From Pseudomonas karstica (GTDB lineage: Bacteria > Pseudomonadota > Gammaproteobacteria > Pseudomonadales > Pseudomonadaceae), in the NCBI RefSeq assembly GCF_009707515.1, contig NZ_WLYI01000011.1, positions 62,001 to 126,000 on the forward strand: DNA of 64,000 nt, given 5' to 3'. Both the position numbers and the translations under genes were made by a program. Of this stretch, positions 8,251-16,410 are shown piece after piece; position 1 is the first letter of the stretch; each line of letters opens with the position of its first letter. The notes under the pieces are model-generated. The model was not told where the DNA came from, did no database searches, and saw only the letters and a program-made list of their open reading frames with translations.

Positions 8251-8544
8251 GTTTCTGGATTCTACTGGAACCCATCTCCAGCCACGGTTTAAGTACACAT
8301 TTAAGTACACCGCTGGCACAGCCTTTTACGACTTCTTGCGCATCAATTTTTGTATTGGTTCGTCTACCGCAGGGTTGTATTTGTTACCGCCACTGCATTT
8401 TGACCCAGGTGCCGAGGCTATTCTGACCCAACCCAGGCGTCTGAAAGCGAAATTCAATAACGAATTCGGTGTTGACACTGGGTACCGCCCAATTGACCTC
8501 ATTTTAAGGCATGGCGGTGTCTACGAAACCAGGGGTGATTCACT
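8251..8544. other. Gene-free stretch downstream of tRNA pair 2
   Basis: I see no convincing gene. It contains a direct repeat TTTAAGTACAC (about 8287-8310) and two TGACCCA words (8401 and 8424) on either side of a GCCGAGGCTATT segment, which could be the eroded end of an insertion element or integrated island next to a tRNA. No integrase or transposase coding remains. Confidence 0.4.
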
Positions 8545-9477
8545 TCACGGGGTCAGGCACTGCTGCAAGTTTTCAAGGAAGATCGCTTCAGCGCGACTCA
8601 TGCGCTGCTCACGGTTCCACAGCAGGTGAATATCCACATCGGCGATGCCTTCGTGGGGCGGCAGGCGCCAGAGCAAACCAGCCTCGACGTCAGCGGCCAC
8701 TACATGCTCGGGCAGGCAGCCGATACCGAATCCGGCGATCACCAGTCGCCGGACTTCCTCCAGGCTCGATGACGATGCGACGATGCGCCCGCTGAAACCT
8801 TGCTGGTCACGGAAAATGGTCAGTGGCGAGAGCATGCCGCCGATCTGGTCGCTGGTGAAACTGACGAAATTCTCTTTCTGCAAGTCGCCTTCGGCCACGT
8901 TGTCCCGACCAAACAGGGCGTGGTGCTTGCCGCAGAAAAACACATAGCGCTGACGCAGGAACAGACGTTGTTCCAGGCGTGATTGCGGACGGCGGTTGAG
9001 ACTCAGGCCCAGGGTTGCGGTTTTTTCCAGCAGAGCGCTGACGATGTCCGAGCTGCGCATGACCTCTACTTCCAGATCGACCCGTGGATGCTGGCGATGA
9101 AAGTTGGCGAGGAAATCATCGAAGCGCTCGGAAAAAATCCGGCTGATGATCAACAGTCGCACCTTGCCAATGACTTCGTCGGCGGACTGTTCGAGCACAC
9201 TGCTGACCTGGGACATTTGCCCATAGATTTCCCCGGCGAGGGCGAAGATCTGCTCACCGATTTCGGTCAAGGCGAAGCGCGGTCCACGGCGGGCAATCAA
9301 TTGCCGGCCCAATTGCTGTTCCAGCCGTTTCAGCGCCTGGCTGACGGCGGGCTGAGTCAGGTGCAAGCGGGCAGCGGCGCGGCTGATGCTCAACTCCTGG
9401 CCGATCACCCGGAAGGTGCGCAGCAGATTCCAGTCCAGGCGGTCATTGAGCAGGCGGTGGACATCGTGGTCGGACAT
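8545..9477 (-). CDS. LysR-family transcriptional regulator
   Basis: The 310-residue protein has the LysR winged helix-turn-helix near the N terminus (LDWNLLRTFRVIGQELSISR then AAARLHLTQPAVSQALKRLE, about residues 15-55) and a two-lobed effector domain (about 90-300). I start at MSDHDVHRLL (ATG at 9477), because the 13 further codons upstream are AT-rich, have no ribosome site and would lengthen the usual N terminus. It is divergent from the MFS/M20/HDAC operon at 9636, so it is the likely regulator of that operon, using the inverted repeat between them. Confidence 0.9.
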   Translation of the reverse strand: MSDHDVHRLLNDRLDWNLLRTFRVIGQELSISRAAARLHLTQPAVSQALKRLEQQLGRQLIARRGPRFALTEIGEQIFALAGEIYGQMSQVSSVLEQSADEVIGKVRLLIISRIFSERFDDFLANFHRQHPRVDLEVEVMRSSDIVSALLEKTATLGLSLNRRPQSRLEQRLFLRQRYVFFCGKHHALFGRDNVAEGDLQKENFVSFTSDQIGGMLSPLTIFRDQQGFSGRIVASSSSLEEVRRLVIAGFGIGCLPEHVVAADVEAGLLWRLPPHEGIADVDIHLLWNREQRMSRAEAIFLENLQQCLTP

Positions 9478-9505
9478 AACGAAGCTCTGATAATAAGCAT
9501 GGTTA

Positions 9506-9541
9506 ATAATTAGCATAATAAATAGAAATTTGACTAATTAT
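9506..9541. promoter_or_regulatory. Candidate LysR-binding site
   Basis: A perfect inverted repeat, ATAATTAG (9506-9513) and CTAATTAT (9534-9541), lies in the AT-rich gap between the divergent lysR and MFS genes. LysR regulators typically bind such dyads just upstream of their own start. The 20-bp spacing is longer than the classic T-N11-A box, so the exact site is uncertain. Confidence 0.45.
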
Positions 9542-9635
9542 CTAGCCGGGCCGATAAATAACTTCCATCCAGGCGCCATCAGAGCGCCACGAGCTGTTCT
9601 CTCCTGCCAAAAAAATAACCAAAGGAGCCTGACCC

Positions 9636-10949
9636 ATGAAGCCTTCCGCTTCGCCCCAGCCTCGCCGGGCTGCGGCCGCTGCATTTATCGGCACCATGAT
9701 CGAGTGGTACGACTTTTACATCTACGCCACGGCCGCCGCGCTGGTGTTCGGTGCGTTGTTCTTCCCTTCCGACGATAAATTGTTCAGCACCATGGCCGCC
9801 TTCGGGACCTTCGCCGTCGGCTTCTTCGCTCGCCCACTGGGCGGGATTATTTTCGGCCATATCGGCGACCGGATCGGCCGCAAAAAATCACTGATCATTA
9901 CCCTGCTGATGATGGGCGTGGTCACCGTCTGCATCGGCCTGTTGCCGACCTACGCGCAGATCGGCGCGGCGGCTCCGGTGCTGCTGATTCTGCTACGGAT
10001 CGTCCAAGGCATTGCAGTCGGTGGTGAATGGGGCGGGGCTGTGTTGATGGCCGGCGAGCATGCGCCCAAGGGCCGTCGAAATTTCTTTGCCTCCTTCGCC
10101 CAACTGGGTAGCCCGGCCGGTTTGATCCTGTCGTTGCTGGCGTTCAGTGCGGTCACCCGTTTGCCCGAAGAAGACCTGATGAACTGGGGCTGGCGTTTGC
10201 CGTTCCTCGCCAGTTCGCTGTTGCTGCTAGTGGGCCTGGCGATTCGCCTGGGGGTCAACGAGTCGCCGGAGTTTCTCGCCAGCCGCGAGCGCGCCAGCAA
10301 ATCCAAACGCAAAGAGCAGGCGCCGGTGATGGAAGTCCTGCAAACCGCCTGGCGCCCGCTATTATTGTGCATCGGCGCCAACACCCTGGGGATCGCCGGG
10401 GTGTATTTCACCAATACCTTCATGATCGCCTACACCACCCAGCAACTGGCATTGTCACGCTCGCTGATTCTTGAGTGCCTGTTTGTGGTGGCGATCATTC
10501 AGTTCTGCATCCAGCCGCTGGCGGCCTGGATCGCCGAGAAAGTCGGCGCGACGCGTTTCCTCTGTGCCATGGCAATTCTGGCAATGGCTTCGCCTTACCC
10601 GATGTTCGTGCTGGTCAGTTCGGGGCAGGCGCCGCTGATCATTCTTGGCATCGCCCTGGCGGTGGTGTGCATGGCCTCGTTCTACGCGGTGATTGCCGGT
10701 TACGTCAGTGGCATGTTCGAGACCCGCGTGCGCTATACCGCGATTTCCCTTGCATATCAGGTCTGCGGTGCAGTTGCCGGTGGCCTGACGCCGCTGATCG
10801 GCACCTTGCTGGCCCATAGATTTGCCGGTCAATGGTGGCCGATGGCGCTGTTCTACACCCTGATCGCTGCGGTATCGCTGGTCTGCGTATTGAGTCTGGC
10901 CCGTCGGCATGCCACGGCCCAACGTCTGGAAATGGCCCAAGGTACTTGA
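9636..10949 (+). CDS. MFS transporter of the metabolite:H+ symporter (MHS) type
   Basis: The 437-residue protein opens RRAAAAAFIGTMIEWYDFYI, the hallmark of the MHS branch (ShiA, ProP, KgtP, CitA), and has GDRIGRKKSLIITLLMMG in the 2-3 loop and RIVQGIAVGGEWGGAVLMAGEHAP in helix 4-5. MHS members import organic acids, betaines or shikimate with protons. AAAGGAG precedes the ATG. It is the first gene of an operon with an M20 amidohydrolase and an HDAC-like deacylase, so it probably imports their substrate, an N-substituted compound. Confidence 0.88.
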   Translation: MKPSASPQPRRAAAAAFIGTMIEWYDFYIYATAAALVFGALFFPSDDKLFSTMAAFGTFAVGFFARPLGGIIFGHIGDRIGRKKSLIITLLMMGVVTVCIGLLPTYAQIGAAAPVLLILLRIVQGIAVGGEWGGAVLMAGEHAPKGRRNFFASFAQLGSPAGLILSLLAFSAVTRLPEEDLMNWGWRLPFLASSLLLLVGLAIRLGVNESPEFLASRERASKSKRKEQAPVMEVLQTAWRPLLLCIGANTLGIAGVYFTNTFMIAYTTQQLALSRSLILECLFVVAIIQFCIQPLAAWIAEKVGATRFLCAMAILAMASPYPMFVLVSSGQAPLIILGIALAVVCMASFYAVIAGYVSGMFETRVRYTAISLAYQVCGAVAGGLTPLIGTLLAHRFAGQWWPMALFYTLIAAVSLVCVLSLARRHATAQRLEMAQGT

Positions 10950-10977
10950 GCGTCGCCTCAGTTTTGGAGAAGTACTC

Positions 10978-12204
10978 ATGTTAAAAATCAACGGCGAACG
11001 TCTGTGGGCCAGCTTGATGGCCATGGCTGAAATCGGCGCAACGGTGCGCGGTGGTAGTTGCCGTCTGGCCCTGAGCGAAGAAGATAAAGCCGGGCGCGAA
11101 TTGTTTGCCCAGTGGTGTCGCGAAGCCGGGATGAGCTTAAGCGTGGACCCGATCGGCAACCTGTTCGCCCGACGTGCCGGGACCGATCCGGATGCCGCCC
11201 CAGTGATGATGGGCAGTCACCTTGACACCCAGCCCGAAGGTGGGCGTTTCGACGGCGTGTACGGCGTGCTCGCGGGACTGGAAGTGGTACGCCGCCTCAA
11301 TGACCTCGACATCAAGACCCGCAAGCCGCTGGAGGTGGCGGTCTGGACCAACGAAGAAGGTGCGCGTTTCACTCCGGCAATGTTCGGTTCGGCGGTGTTC
11401 ACCGGCATCATGGATCTGGATACAGCACTGGCCGTGCGTGACATAGATGGCATCAGTGTTGCCGAGGCGCTGCAACGCATCGGTTCCGTGGGTGAGCGGC
11501 GATTGGGCGGGGCAGTGGATGCTTATTTTGAAGCCCACATCGAACAGGGCCCAATCCTTGAAGACAACGCCAAGAGCATCGGCGTGGTCAGCGGTGGCCA
11601 GGCAATTCGCTGGCTCGACGTACGGGTCGAGGGCATGGCCGCCCACGCCGGCACTACACCTATGCCGTTGCGCCAGGATGCCCTCTACGGTGCCGCGCAG
11701 ATGATTCAGGCAGTGGAAGCACTGGCTACTGATTTCGTCCCCGAAGGGCTGACCACGGTCGGCGAACTGAGCATTGCCAAGTCCTCGCGCAATACCATTC
11801 CAGGCTTGGTGAACTTCACAGTGGATTTACGTCATCACCGGGATGAAGCCATCGCAGCCATGGAGCAGCAGGTTCGTGAACACTTGCAGGCCATCGCCGG
11901 GGGCCGTGGCTTGAAGGTGACCATCAGCCCGCACTGGATCAGTCCGGCGACGCCGTTCGATACCGAATGCGTGGCGGCAGTGCAGTGGGCAGTGGACGGT
12001 CTGGGCTACGCCCAGCAAACGATTGTCAGCGGTGCCGGGCATGATGCGATTCACCTGGCGCGGTTCTGCCCGACGGCCATGGTATTCATTCCCTGCATCG
12101 GCGGCTTGAGCCATAACGAAGCCGAAGACGTGCTGCCCGAAGATGTGCGTCAGGGCACTGACGTGTTGCTCAATGCGGTACTGGCTCGCGCCGGTCAGGC
12201 GTAA
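10978..12204 (+). CDS. M20 Zn-dependent hydrolase (N-carbamoyl-amino acid / allantoate amidohydrolase type)
   Basis: The 408-residue protein belongs to the hydantoinase/carbamoylase branch of peptidase family M20. Metal-ligand motifs are intact: GSHLDTQPEGGRFDG (about residues 79-93), WTNEEGARF (about 123-131), the EAHIEQGP segment (about 184-191) and the C-terminal SGAGHDA His (about 345-351). The family removes carbamoyl or ureido groups from amino acids, beta-alanine or allantoate. The ATG at 10978 has TGGAGA upstream. It lies 28 bp after the MFS gene and 17 bp before the HDAC-like gene, clearly one operon. The purine cluster is 38 kb away, so this is not obviously its allantoate enzyme. 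Confidence 0.85.
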   Translation: MLKINGERLWASLMAMAEIGATVRGGSCRLALSEEDKAGRELFAQWCREAGMSLSVDPIGNLFARRAGTDPDAAPVMMGSHLDTQPEGGRFDGVYGVLAGLEVVRRLNDLDIKTRKPLEVAVWTNEEGARFTPAMFGSAVFTGIMDLDTALAVRDIDGISVAEALQRIGSVGERRLGGAVDAYFEAHIEQGPILEDNAKSIGVVSGGQAIRWLDVRVEGMAAHAGTTPMPLRQDALYGAAQMIQAVEALATDFVPEGLTTVGELSIAKSSRNTIPGLVNFTVDLRHHRDEAIAAMEQQVREHLQAIAGGRGLKVTISPHWISPATPFDTECVAAVQWAVDGLGYAQQTIVSGAGHDAIHLARFCPTAMVFIPCIGGLSHNEAEDVLPEDVRQGTDVLLNAVLARAGQA

Positions 12205-12221
12205 TTAATAAGGAGACACTG

Positions 12222-13247
12222 ATGCGCAGTTTTTTCCACCCCGAACAGTTGCTCCATCATCCGCGCAGTTACTACTCTCGCGGCCAGATGCGCACACCAC
12301 AGGAAGTCCCCGAGCGCGCGCAGCGGCTGGTACAGGCGGCGCATGCTCTTGGCTTTGAGGTCGTGCAACCTGCGGATGCTGGCATGCAACCTTTACTGGC
12401 GGTGCATGGTGCGGCTTATCTGGAATTTCTCCGGGAGGCCCATGAGCGCTGGAAGGAAGTCCCCGAAGACTGGGGCGATGAGGTGATGTCGAACATCTTC
12501 GTCCGCGAACCCAATGCGCTACGCGGGATTCTCTCCCAAGCTGCGCGTTACCTGGCCGATGGCAGTTGCCCGGTGGGTGAGCTGACCTGGCGTTCGGCCT
12601 ATTGGTCGGCGCAAAGCGCAATTGCCGGTGCCCAGGCGTTGCTCGATGGCGAGTCGGCAGCCTACGCCTTGTGCAGGCCACCAGGGCACCATGCGCGCGC
12701 CGAAGCGGCGGGTGGCTTTTGCTACCTGAACAACGCGGCGATCGCTGCCCAGTTGCTGCGCAGCAGGTTTGGCCGGGTCGCGGTGCTGGATACCGATATG
12801 CATCACGGTCAGGGTATTCAGGAAATCTTCTACGACCGCGATGATGTGCTGTATGTCTCGATCCATGGCGATCCGACCAACTTCTATCCGGGAGTGGCCG
12901 GGTTTGCCGACGAGCACGGTACCGGTGTGGGGGAAGGTTTCAATCTCAACCTGCCGATGGCCCACGGTGCCAGTGAGGAGGACTTCCTGGGACAACTAGA
13001 ACTGGCGTTGGTGGCGGTGAAGGATTTCGACGCACAGGTGCTGGTGCTGTCTCTGGGCTTCGATATTTATGAGCTGGACCCGCAAAGCAAGGTGGCGGTA
13101 ACCCGCGAAGGTTTCGTCAGATTGGGAGAGCGTATTCGTAGCCTTGGCTTGCCGTGCCTGATCGTGCAGGAGGGCGGGTATCACCTGGAGAGTCTTGAGG
13201 ATAATGCGCGTGCGTTTTTTCAGGAGGCTGGCGCGTGGCAGCTCTAA
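12222..13247 (+). CDS. Histone deacetylase / acetylpolyamine amidohydrolase family protein
   Basis: The 341-residue protein has the full class II HDAC-fold active site: the HH pair in RPPGHHARAEAAGGFCYLNN (about residues 148-167), the zinc-binding DTDMHHGQG (about 190-198) and a second Asp in LGFDIYELDP (about 282-291). Bacterial members deacylate polyamines or other N-acyl amines. AGGAGACACTG precedes the ATG. As last gene of the MFS/M20/HDAC operon it probably performs a second amide cleavage in the same catabolic route; the actual substrate is unknown. Confidence 0.9.
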   Translation: MRSFFHPEQLLHHPRSYYSRGQMRTPQEVPERAQRLVQAAHALGFEVVQPADAGMQPLLAVHGAAYLEFLREAHERWKEVPEDWGDEVMSNIFVREPNALRGILSQAARYLADGSCPVGELTWRSAYWSAQSAIAGAQALLDGESAAYALCRPPGHHARAEAAGGFCYLNNAAIAAQLLRSRFGRVAVLDTDMHHGQGIQEIFYDRDDVLYVSIHGDPTNFYPGVAGFADEHGTGVGEGFNLNLPMAHGASEEDFLGQLELALVAVKDFDAQVLVLSLGFDIYELDPQSKVAVTREGFVRLGERIRSLGLPCLIVQEGGYHLESLEDNARAFFQEAGAWQL

Positions 13248-13346
13248 AGGTCAAGCACCGACTTTGAGTGAACGCTTCCCGCGTTGTAGTGAACAAGCTC
13301 GGCGCCGTCGGCAGACAAGCTTGCTCCAGGGATTTGCCAAAACCTG

Positions 13347-13405
13347 CAGCCATAAAAAAACGCCCCCGATCATTGGTAATGATCGGGGGCGTTTTTTTAT
13401 GGCTG
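13347..13405. terminator. Bidirectional Rho-independent terminator, 28-bp perfect arms
   Basis: A perfect inverted repeat with 28-bp arms and a 3-bp loop (GGT). Its core CGCCCCCGATCATT/AATGATCGGGGGCG is flanked by seven A on the left and seven T on the right, so it can end transcription from either side. It is about 100 bp past the HDAC-like gene. Confidence 0.9.
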
Positions 13406-13615
13406 TAGAAGTCCCGGCAAGTGGTGAGCTGGCTGAAAGCGCCGCCGATGTACAGATCGGCTGAGCCACTGAGGATTTCACCAAGGTGATATTCGCGGTT
13501 CGCGCGGTGACGATCGGTGTTTTGAGCGCCGGGTCGTGTGCTGAAATTGGCTGCGAAACACATCCGTTCTTATATGAAAAAAAATAACATTTGATATTGG
13601 TTGCTATTTACAAAC

Positions 13616-13634
13616 GCGAATAACTCTCTAGTAT
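13616..13634. promoter_or_regulatory. Weak Fur-box candidate upstream of the TonB receptor
   Basis: GCGAATAACTCTCTAGTAT matches roughly half of the 19-bp Fur consensus, about 100 bp before the receptor start. Siderophore receptors are usually Fur-controlled, which raises the prior, but the match itself is poor. Confidence 0.3.
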
Positions 13635-13732
13635 CCTGCCTCAACGTTGCCCTTTGCCACAGGTCGAGCGCCCATCTCGGGAGTTGTCTGCAAAGTCGGC
13701 ACACCGCCATTCCCCTCTGCAGGATCTCTGAG

Positions 13733-16102
13733 ATGCTTCGTTCCTTTATGCCCGGTTTGACCGGTGCCATGGCCCTTGGCTTTTGCGCTACAGCCCTGGC
13801 TGCCCCGGTCAGTTTGAATCTGCCAGCTCAATCCTTGTCGACCTCCCTGGCGCAACTCGGCCAGGCCAGTGGCATACAGGTGAACTTCGATGCTCAGTCG
13901 GTCGCCGGTAAACAGGCACCGGCACTGCGAGGCAACGTTGAGCCGGGGCAGGCGCTGAATCAGTTGCTGGCGGGCAGCGGCCTCACTGCCACGGTGGATG
14001 GTAATTTCGCGCAGGTTTTCCAGGCCAGCGCAGGTTCATTGACTCTCGGTAACGTCAACGTCAGCGCCGAAGGTGGCATTGCCGGCAGCGCCACCACCGA
14101 AGGCAGTGGCTCCTACACCACCGGTTCCATGAGCACTGCCACTAAGCTGCCGTTGTCGATCCGCGAAACGCCGCAATCGGTGAGCGTGATTACCCGCCAG
14201 CGCATGGACGATCAGGGCATGAACGACCTCAATGACGTGGTCAAGTACGCACCGGGCATCACCCTGCGCAAGTTTGGTGGCGACCGCCAACAATTCCTCG
14301 CCCGTGGCTTCAGCATCGACAACCTGATGTACGACGGCCTGCCCACCAGCCTCAGCAGCTTTACCCTAGACACTATTTCCGGTGCTGACCTGGCCATGTA
14401 TGACCGCGTGGAGGTGGTGCGCGGTGCCACCGGCCTGATGACCGGCGCCGGCAGCCCGTCGGCGACCCTGAACCTGATACGCAAGCGTCCCACTGCAACG
14501 CCTCAGGTAAGCATTACCACCAGTGCCGGTAGTTGGGACCGCTACCGCACTCAGTTCGATGCCTCCAACAAACTCAATGAGTCGGGTACGCTGCGTGGTC
14601 GCATAGTGGCCGCCTATGAAGACAACAAGAGCTACATCGATGTCCGCGATAAACAACGCCAGACGTTCTACGGGATTCTAGAAGCCGACCTCAGCGATTC
14701 CACCACCTGGACCATCGGCGCCTCCAAGCAGCGCGACGATGCCACCTCCGACTGGGGTAGCCTGCCGGCCGGGCCCAATGGCGAAAACCTGCACCTCAAG
14801 CGCTCGTCATTTCTGAGCAACGACTGGGCCTACTGGGACCGGGATAACGTCAGCGTGTTCACCGACCTTACCACCCGTTTCGACAACGGCTGGACCTCCA
14901 AGCTGGCAATGGCGAAAGTCTGGGCGCAGTCCAACACCTTCTCCAGCTATTTGAGCGCCGCCGATGGCGGTGGATTCGTCCAGAATTCCGGGCAGTACGA
15001 CACTAAGGATGTGCAGACCAACCTCGATGGTTCGCTCTCCGGCCCGTTCCAGTTGTTCGGGCGCGAGCATGAGCTGACCGTTGGCGCGAGCCGCCGCCAG
15101 GAGAAGTTCGATCAGAAAGGCGGTTATTGGAACACCAATACGCCCGTGGATATTCACAACTTTGATCCAGGCCTGATTGGCAAGCCTTCCCTGGGCGACC
15201 GCCAACCCTACCAGAGCATGAACACGGCGACGGAGGAGGGCATCTACGCCGCCGCGCGCTTTAACCCGATTGATCCGCTGCATGTGATCCTCGGCTCCCG
15301 GGTAAGCTGGTACGACTACGACAATCGTTCGGGCGCAGGCGATTACAAGGTCACCCAGGAAGTCACGCCGTATGCGGGCGTCATTTATGACCTGAACGAC
15401 ACCTATTCGGTGTACGCCAGCTACACCGAAATCTTCAAGCCGCAAACCGAACAGGATGTCGGTGGTTCGGTACTGGCACCGATGACTGGTGAAAGTTATG
15501 AAATCGGCCTCAAGGGTGAATATTTCGACGGTGGCCTGAATGCCTCGGTAGCACTGTTCGACATGACCCAGCAAAATCGCGCTTATGCGATCCCTGATCA
15601 ACCGGCCAGTTGCCTTAACGCAAATCGCACCTGCTACGAAGCAGCAGGCGAGGTGCGCAGCCGTGGTATCGACACTGAAATCAGCGGTGCCCTTACGCCA
15701 AACTGGCAAGCCTCTGCTGCCTATACCCTGTTGCTGAGCCAATACGTCAAGGACAAGACCTATGAAAAAGGCAACCTGTTCGCGCCCAGCCAACCCAAGC
15801 ACCTGTTCAAGGCCGCGACGACTTACAACCTGACCGGCAACCTGGAAAAAATGCGTATCGGCGCAGACGTCCTGGCGCAAAGCTCAACCTACGGCCGGGT
15901 TGGTAACGGGCATTCCGAGCAGGACTCATACGCCGTTGTCGGCCTGATGGCCGGCTATCGCCTTAACGAGCATTGGGATGCCCGGGTCAACCTGAACAAC
16001 GTATTTGATGAGAAATATTGGCAGGGCATTCCTACCGCCAGCGGCAGCGGTACTTACGGCGACCCGCGCAACCTGATGTTTTCGCTGAAATGGTCGCTCT
16101 GA
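13733..16102 (+). CDS. TonB-dependent siderophore receptor (FpvA-type, with STN domain)
   Basis: The 789-residue precursor has a signal peptide ending GFCATALAAPVS (about residues 14-25), then an STN secretin/TonB short N-terminal domain (about 27-78: LNLPAQSLSTSLAQLGQASG). This is followed by the plug (IRETPQSVSVITRQRMDDQG, about 143-162) and a 22-strand barrel ending in NLMFSLKWSL with the C-terminal aromatic pattern. The STN domain indicates signalling to an anti-sigma/ECF sigma pair, as for FpvA, but no such pair is adjacent. The start at 13733 was chosen for the signal peptide; the longer open frame adds 44 non-secretory codons. Ligand (a siderophore, probably a ferric hydroxamate) is inferred. 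Confidence 0.9.
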   Translation: MLRSFMPGLTGAMALGFCATALAAPVSLNLPAQSLSTSLAQLGQASGIQVNFDAQSVAGKQAPALRGNVEPGQALNQLLAGSGLTATVDGNFAQVFQASAGSLTLGNVNVSAEGGIAGSATTEGSGSYTTGSMSTATKLPLSIRETPQSVSVITRQRMDDQGMNDLNDVVKYAPGITLRKFGGDRQQFLARGFSIDNLMYDGLPTSLSSFTLDTISGADLAMYDRVEVVRGATGLMTGAGSPSATLNLIRKRPTATPQVSITTSAGSWDRYRTQFDASNKLNESGTLRGRIVAAYEDNKSYIDVRDKQRQTFYGILEADLSDSTTWTIGASKQRDDATSDWGSLPAGPNGENLHLKRSSFLSNDWAYWDRDNVSVFTDLTTRFDNGWTSKLAMAKVWAQSNTFSSYLSAADGGGFVQNSGQYDTKDVQTNLDGSLSGPFQLFGREHELTVGASRRQEKFDQKGGYWNTNTPVDIHNFDPGLIGKPSLGDRQPYQSMNTATEEGIYAAARFNPIDPLHVILGSRVSWYDYDNRSGAGDYKVTQEVTPYAGVIYDLNDTYSVYASYTEIFKPQTEQDVGGSVLAPMTGESYEIGLKGEYFDGGLNASVALFDMTQQNRAYAIPDQPASCLNANRTCYEAAGEVRSRGIDTEISGALTPNWQASAAYTLLLSQYVKDKTYEKGNLFAPSQPKHLFKAATTYNLTGNLEKMRIGADVLAQSSTYGRVGNGHSEQDSYAVVGLMAGYRLNEHWDARVNLNNVFDEKYWQGIPTASGSGTYGDPRNLMFSLKWSL

Positions 16103-16133
16103 TAGACCACCGCGCAGGCGTGATAACCCCAGG

Positions 16134-16160
16134 CCCCGATCACTGATCGGGGTTTTTTTG
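16134..16160 (+). terminator. Rho-independent terminator after the TonB receptor
   Basis: The stem CCCCGATCA / TGATCGGGG with a tiny loop is followed by seven T, 30 bp past the stop codon. Confidence 0.9.
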
Positions 16161-16410
16161 TGTTTTTTTCGGCCTTCATCGCTGCGTAACTGTGCGCTTC
16201 GCTACCAGCCTGACCCCCGCGTGGTGCGTCATGACGTGGCGGAATACCCCCATGCCCATTGGTCGATTGCACCGAATGTTGCATAAACGGTTATCTATAC
16301 CCACACGAAGACTTCAAGGCGAGCGCACATCAGCAGGAGGCGCGGTGCTCGTCCTCTAACAATGGCCTGTGAAGGCAAATAAAAATAATGTGTCCGGGGA
16401 ATCGCACGAC
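16161..16410. other. Leader region of the BCCT gene
   Basis: No gene is seen in the roughly 250 bp. A GTG at 16369 opens the reading frame 14 codons before the preferred ATG but has no ribosome site. Confidence 0.4.

Larger units (their letters stand above)
13248..13732. other. Intergenic region between HDAC-like gene and TonB receptor
   Basis: The stretch holds a bidirectional terminator (separate entry) and the receptor promoter. On the minus strand about 13425-13563 can be read as a short open frame with an IGGAFSQL segment that I do not recognise; it could be an old gene end or noncoding. No other gene is seen. Confidence 0.5.

Noticed and set aside
8098..8319. A 73-codon minus-strand frame
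   Set aside because: It runs through tRNA-Asp copy 2 and gives the well-known spurious 'RTGLEPATPGVTGRYSNRLNYRC' type peptide.
8401..8430. Possible IS end (TGACCCA words) after the tRNAs
   Set aside because: No transposase coding, no terminal inverted repeat pair and no target duplication could be found, so I do not call an insertion sequence.
10978..12204. Assigning the M20 enzyme as allantoate amidohydrolase of the purine pathway
   Set aside because: The purine cluster already has allantoicase, lies about 40 kb away, and this gene sits in its own transporter/deacylase operon.
13425..13563. Minus-strand frame with IGGAFSQL
   Set aside because: Too short, no start with a ribosome site, and it continues through the terminator hairpin; not called as a gene.
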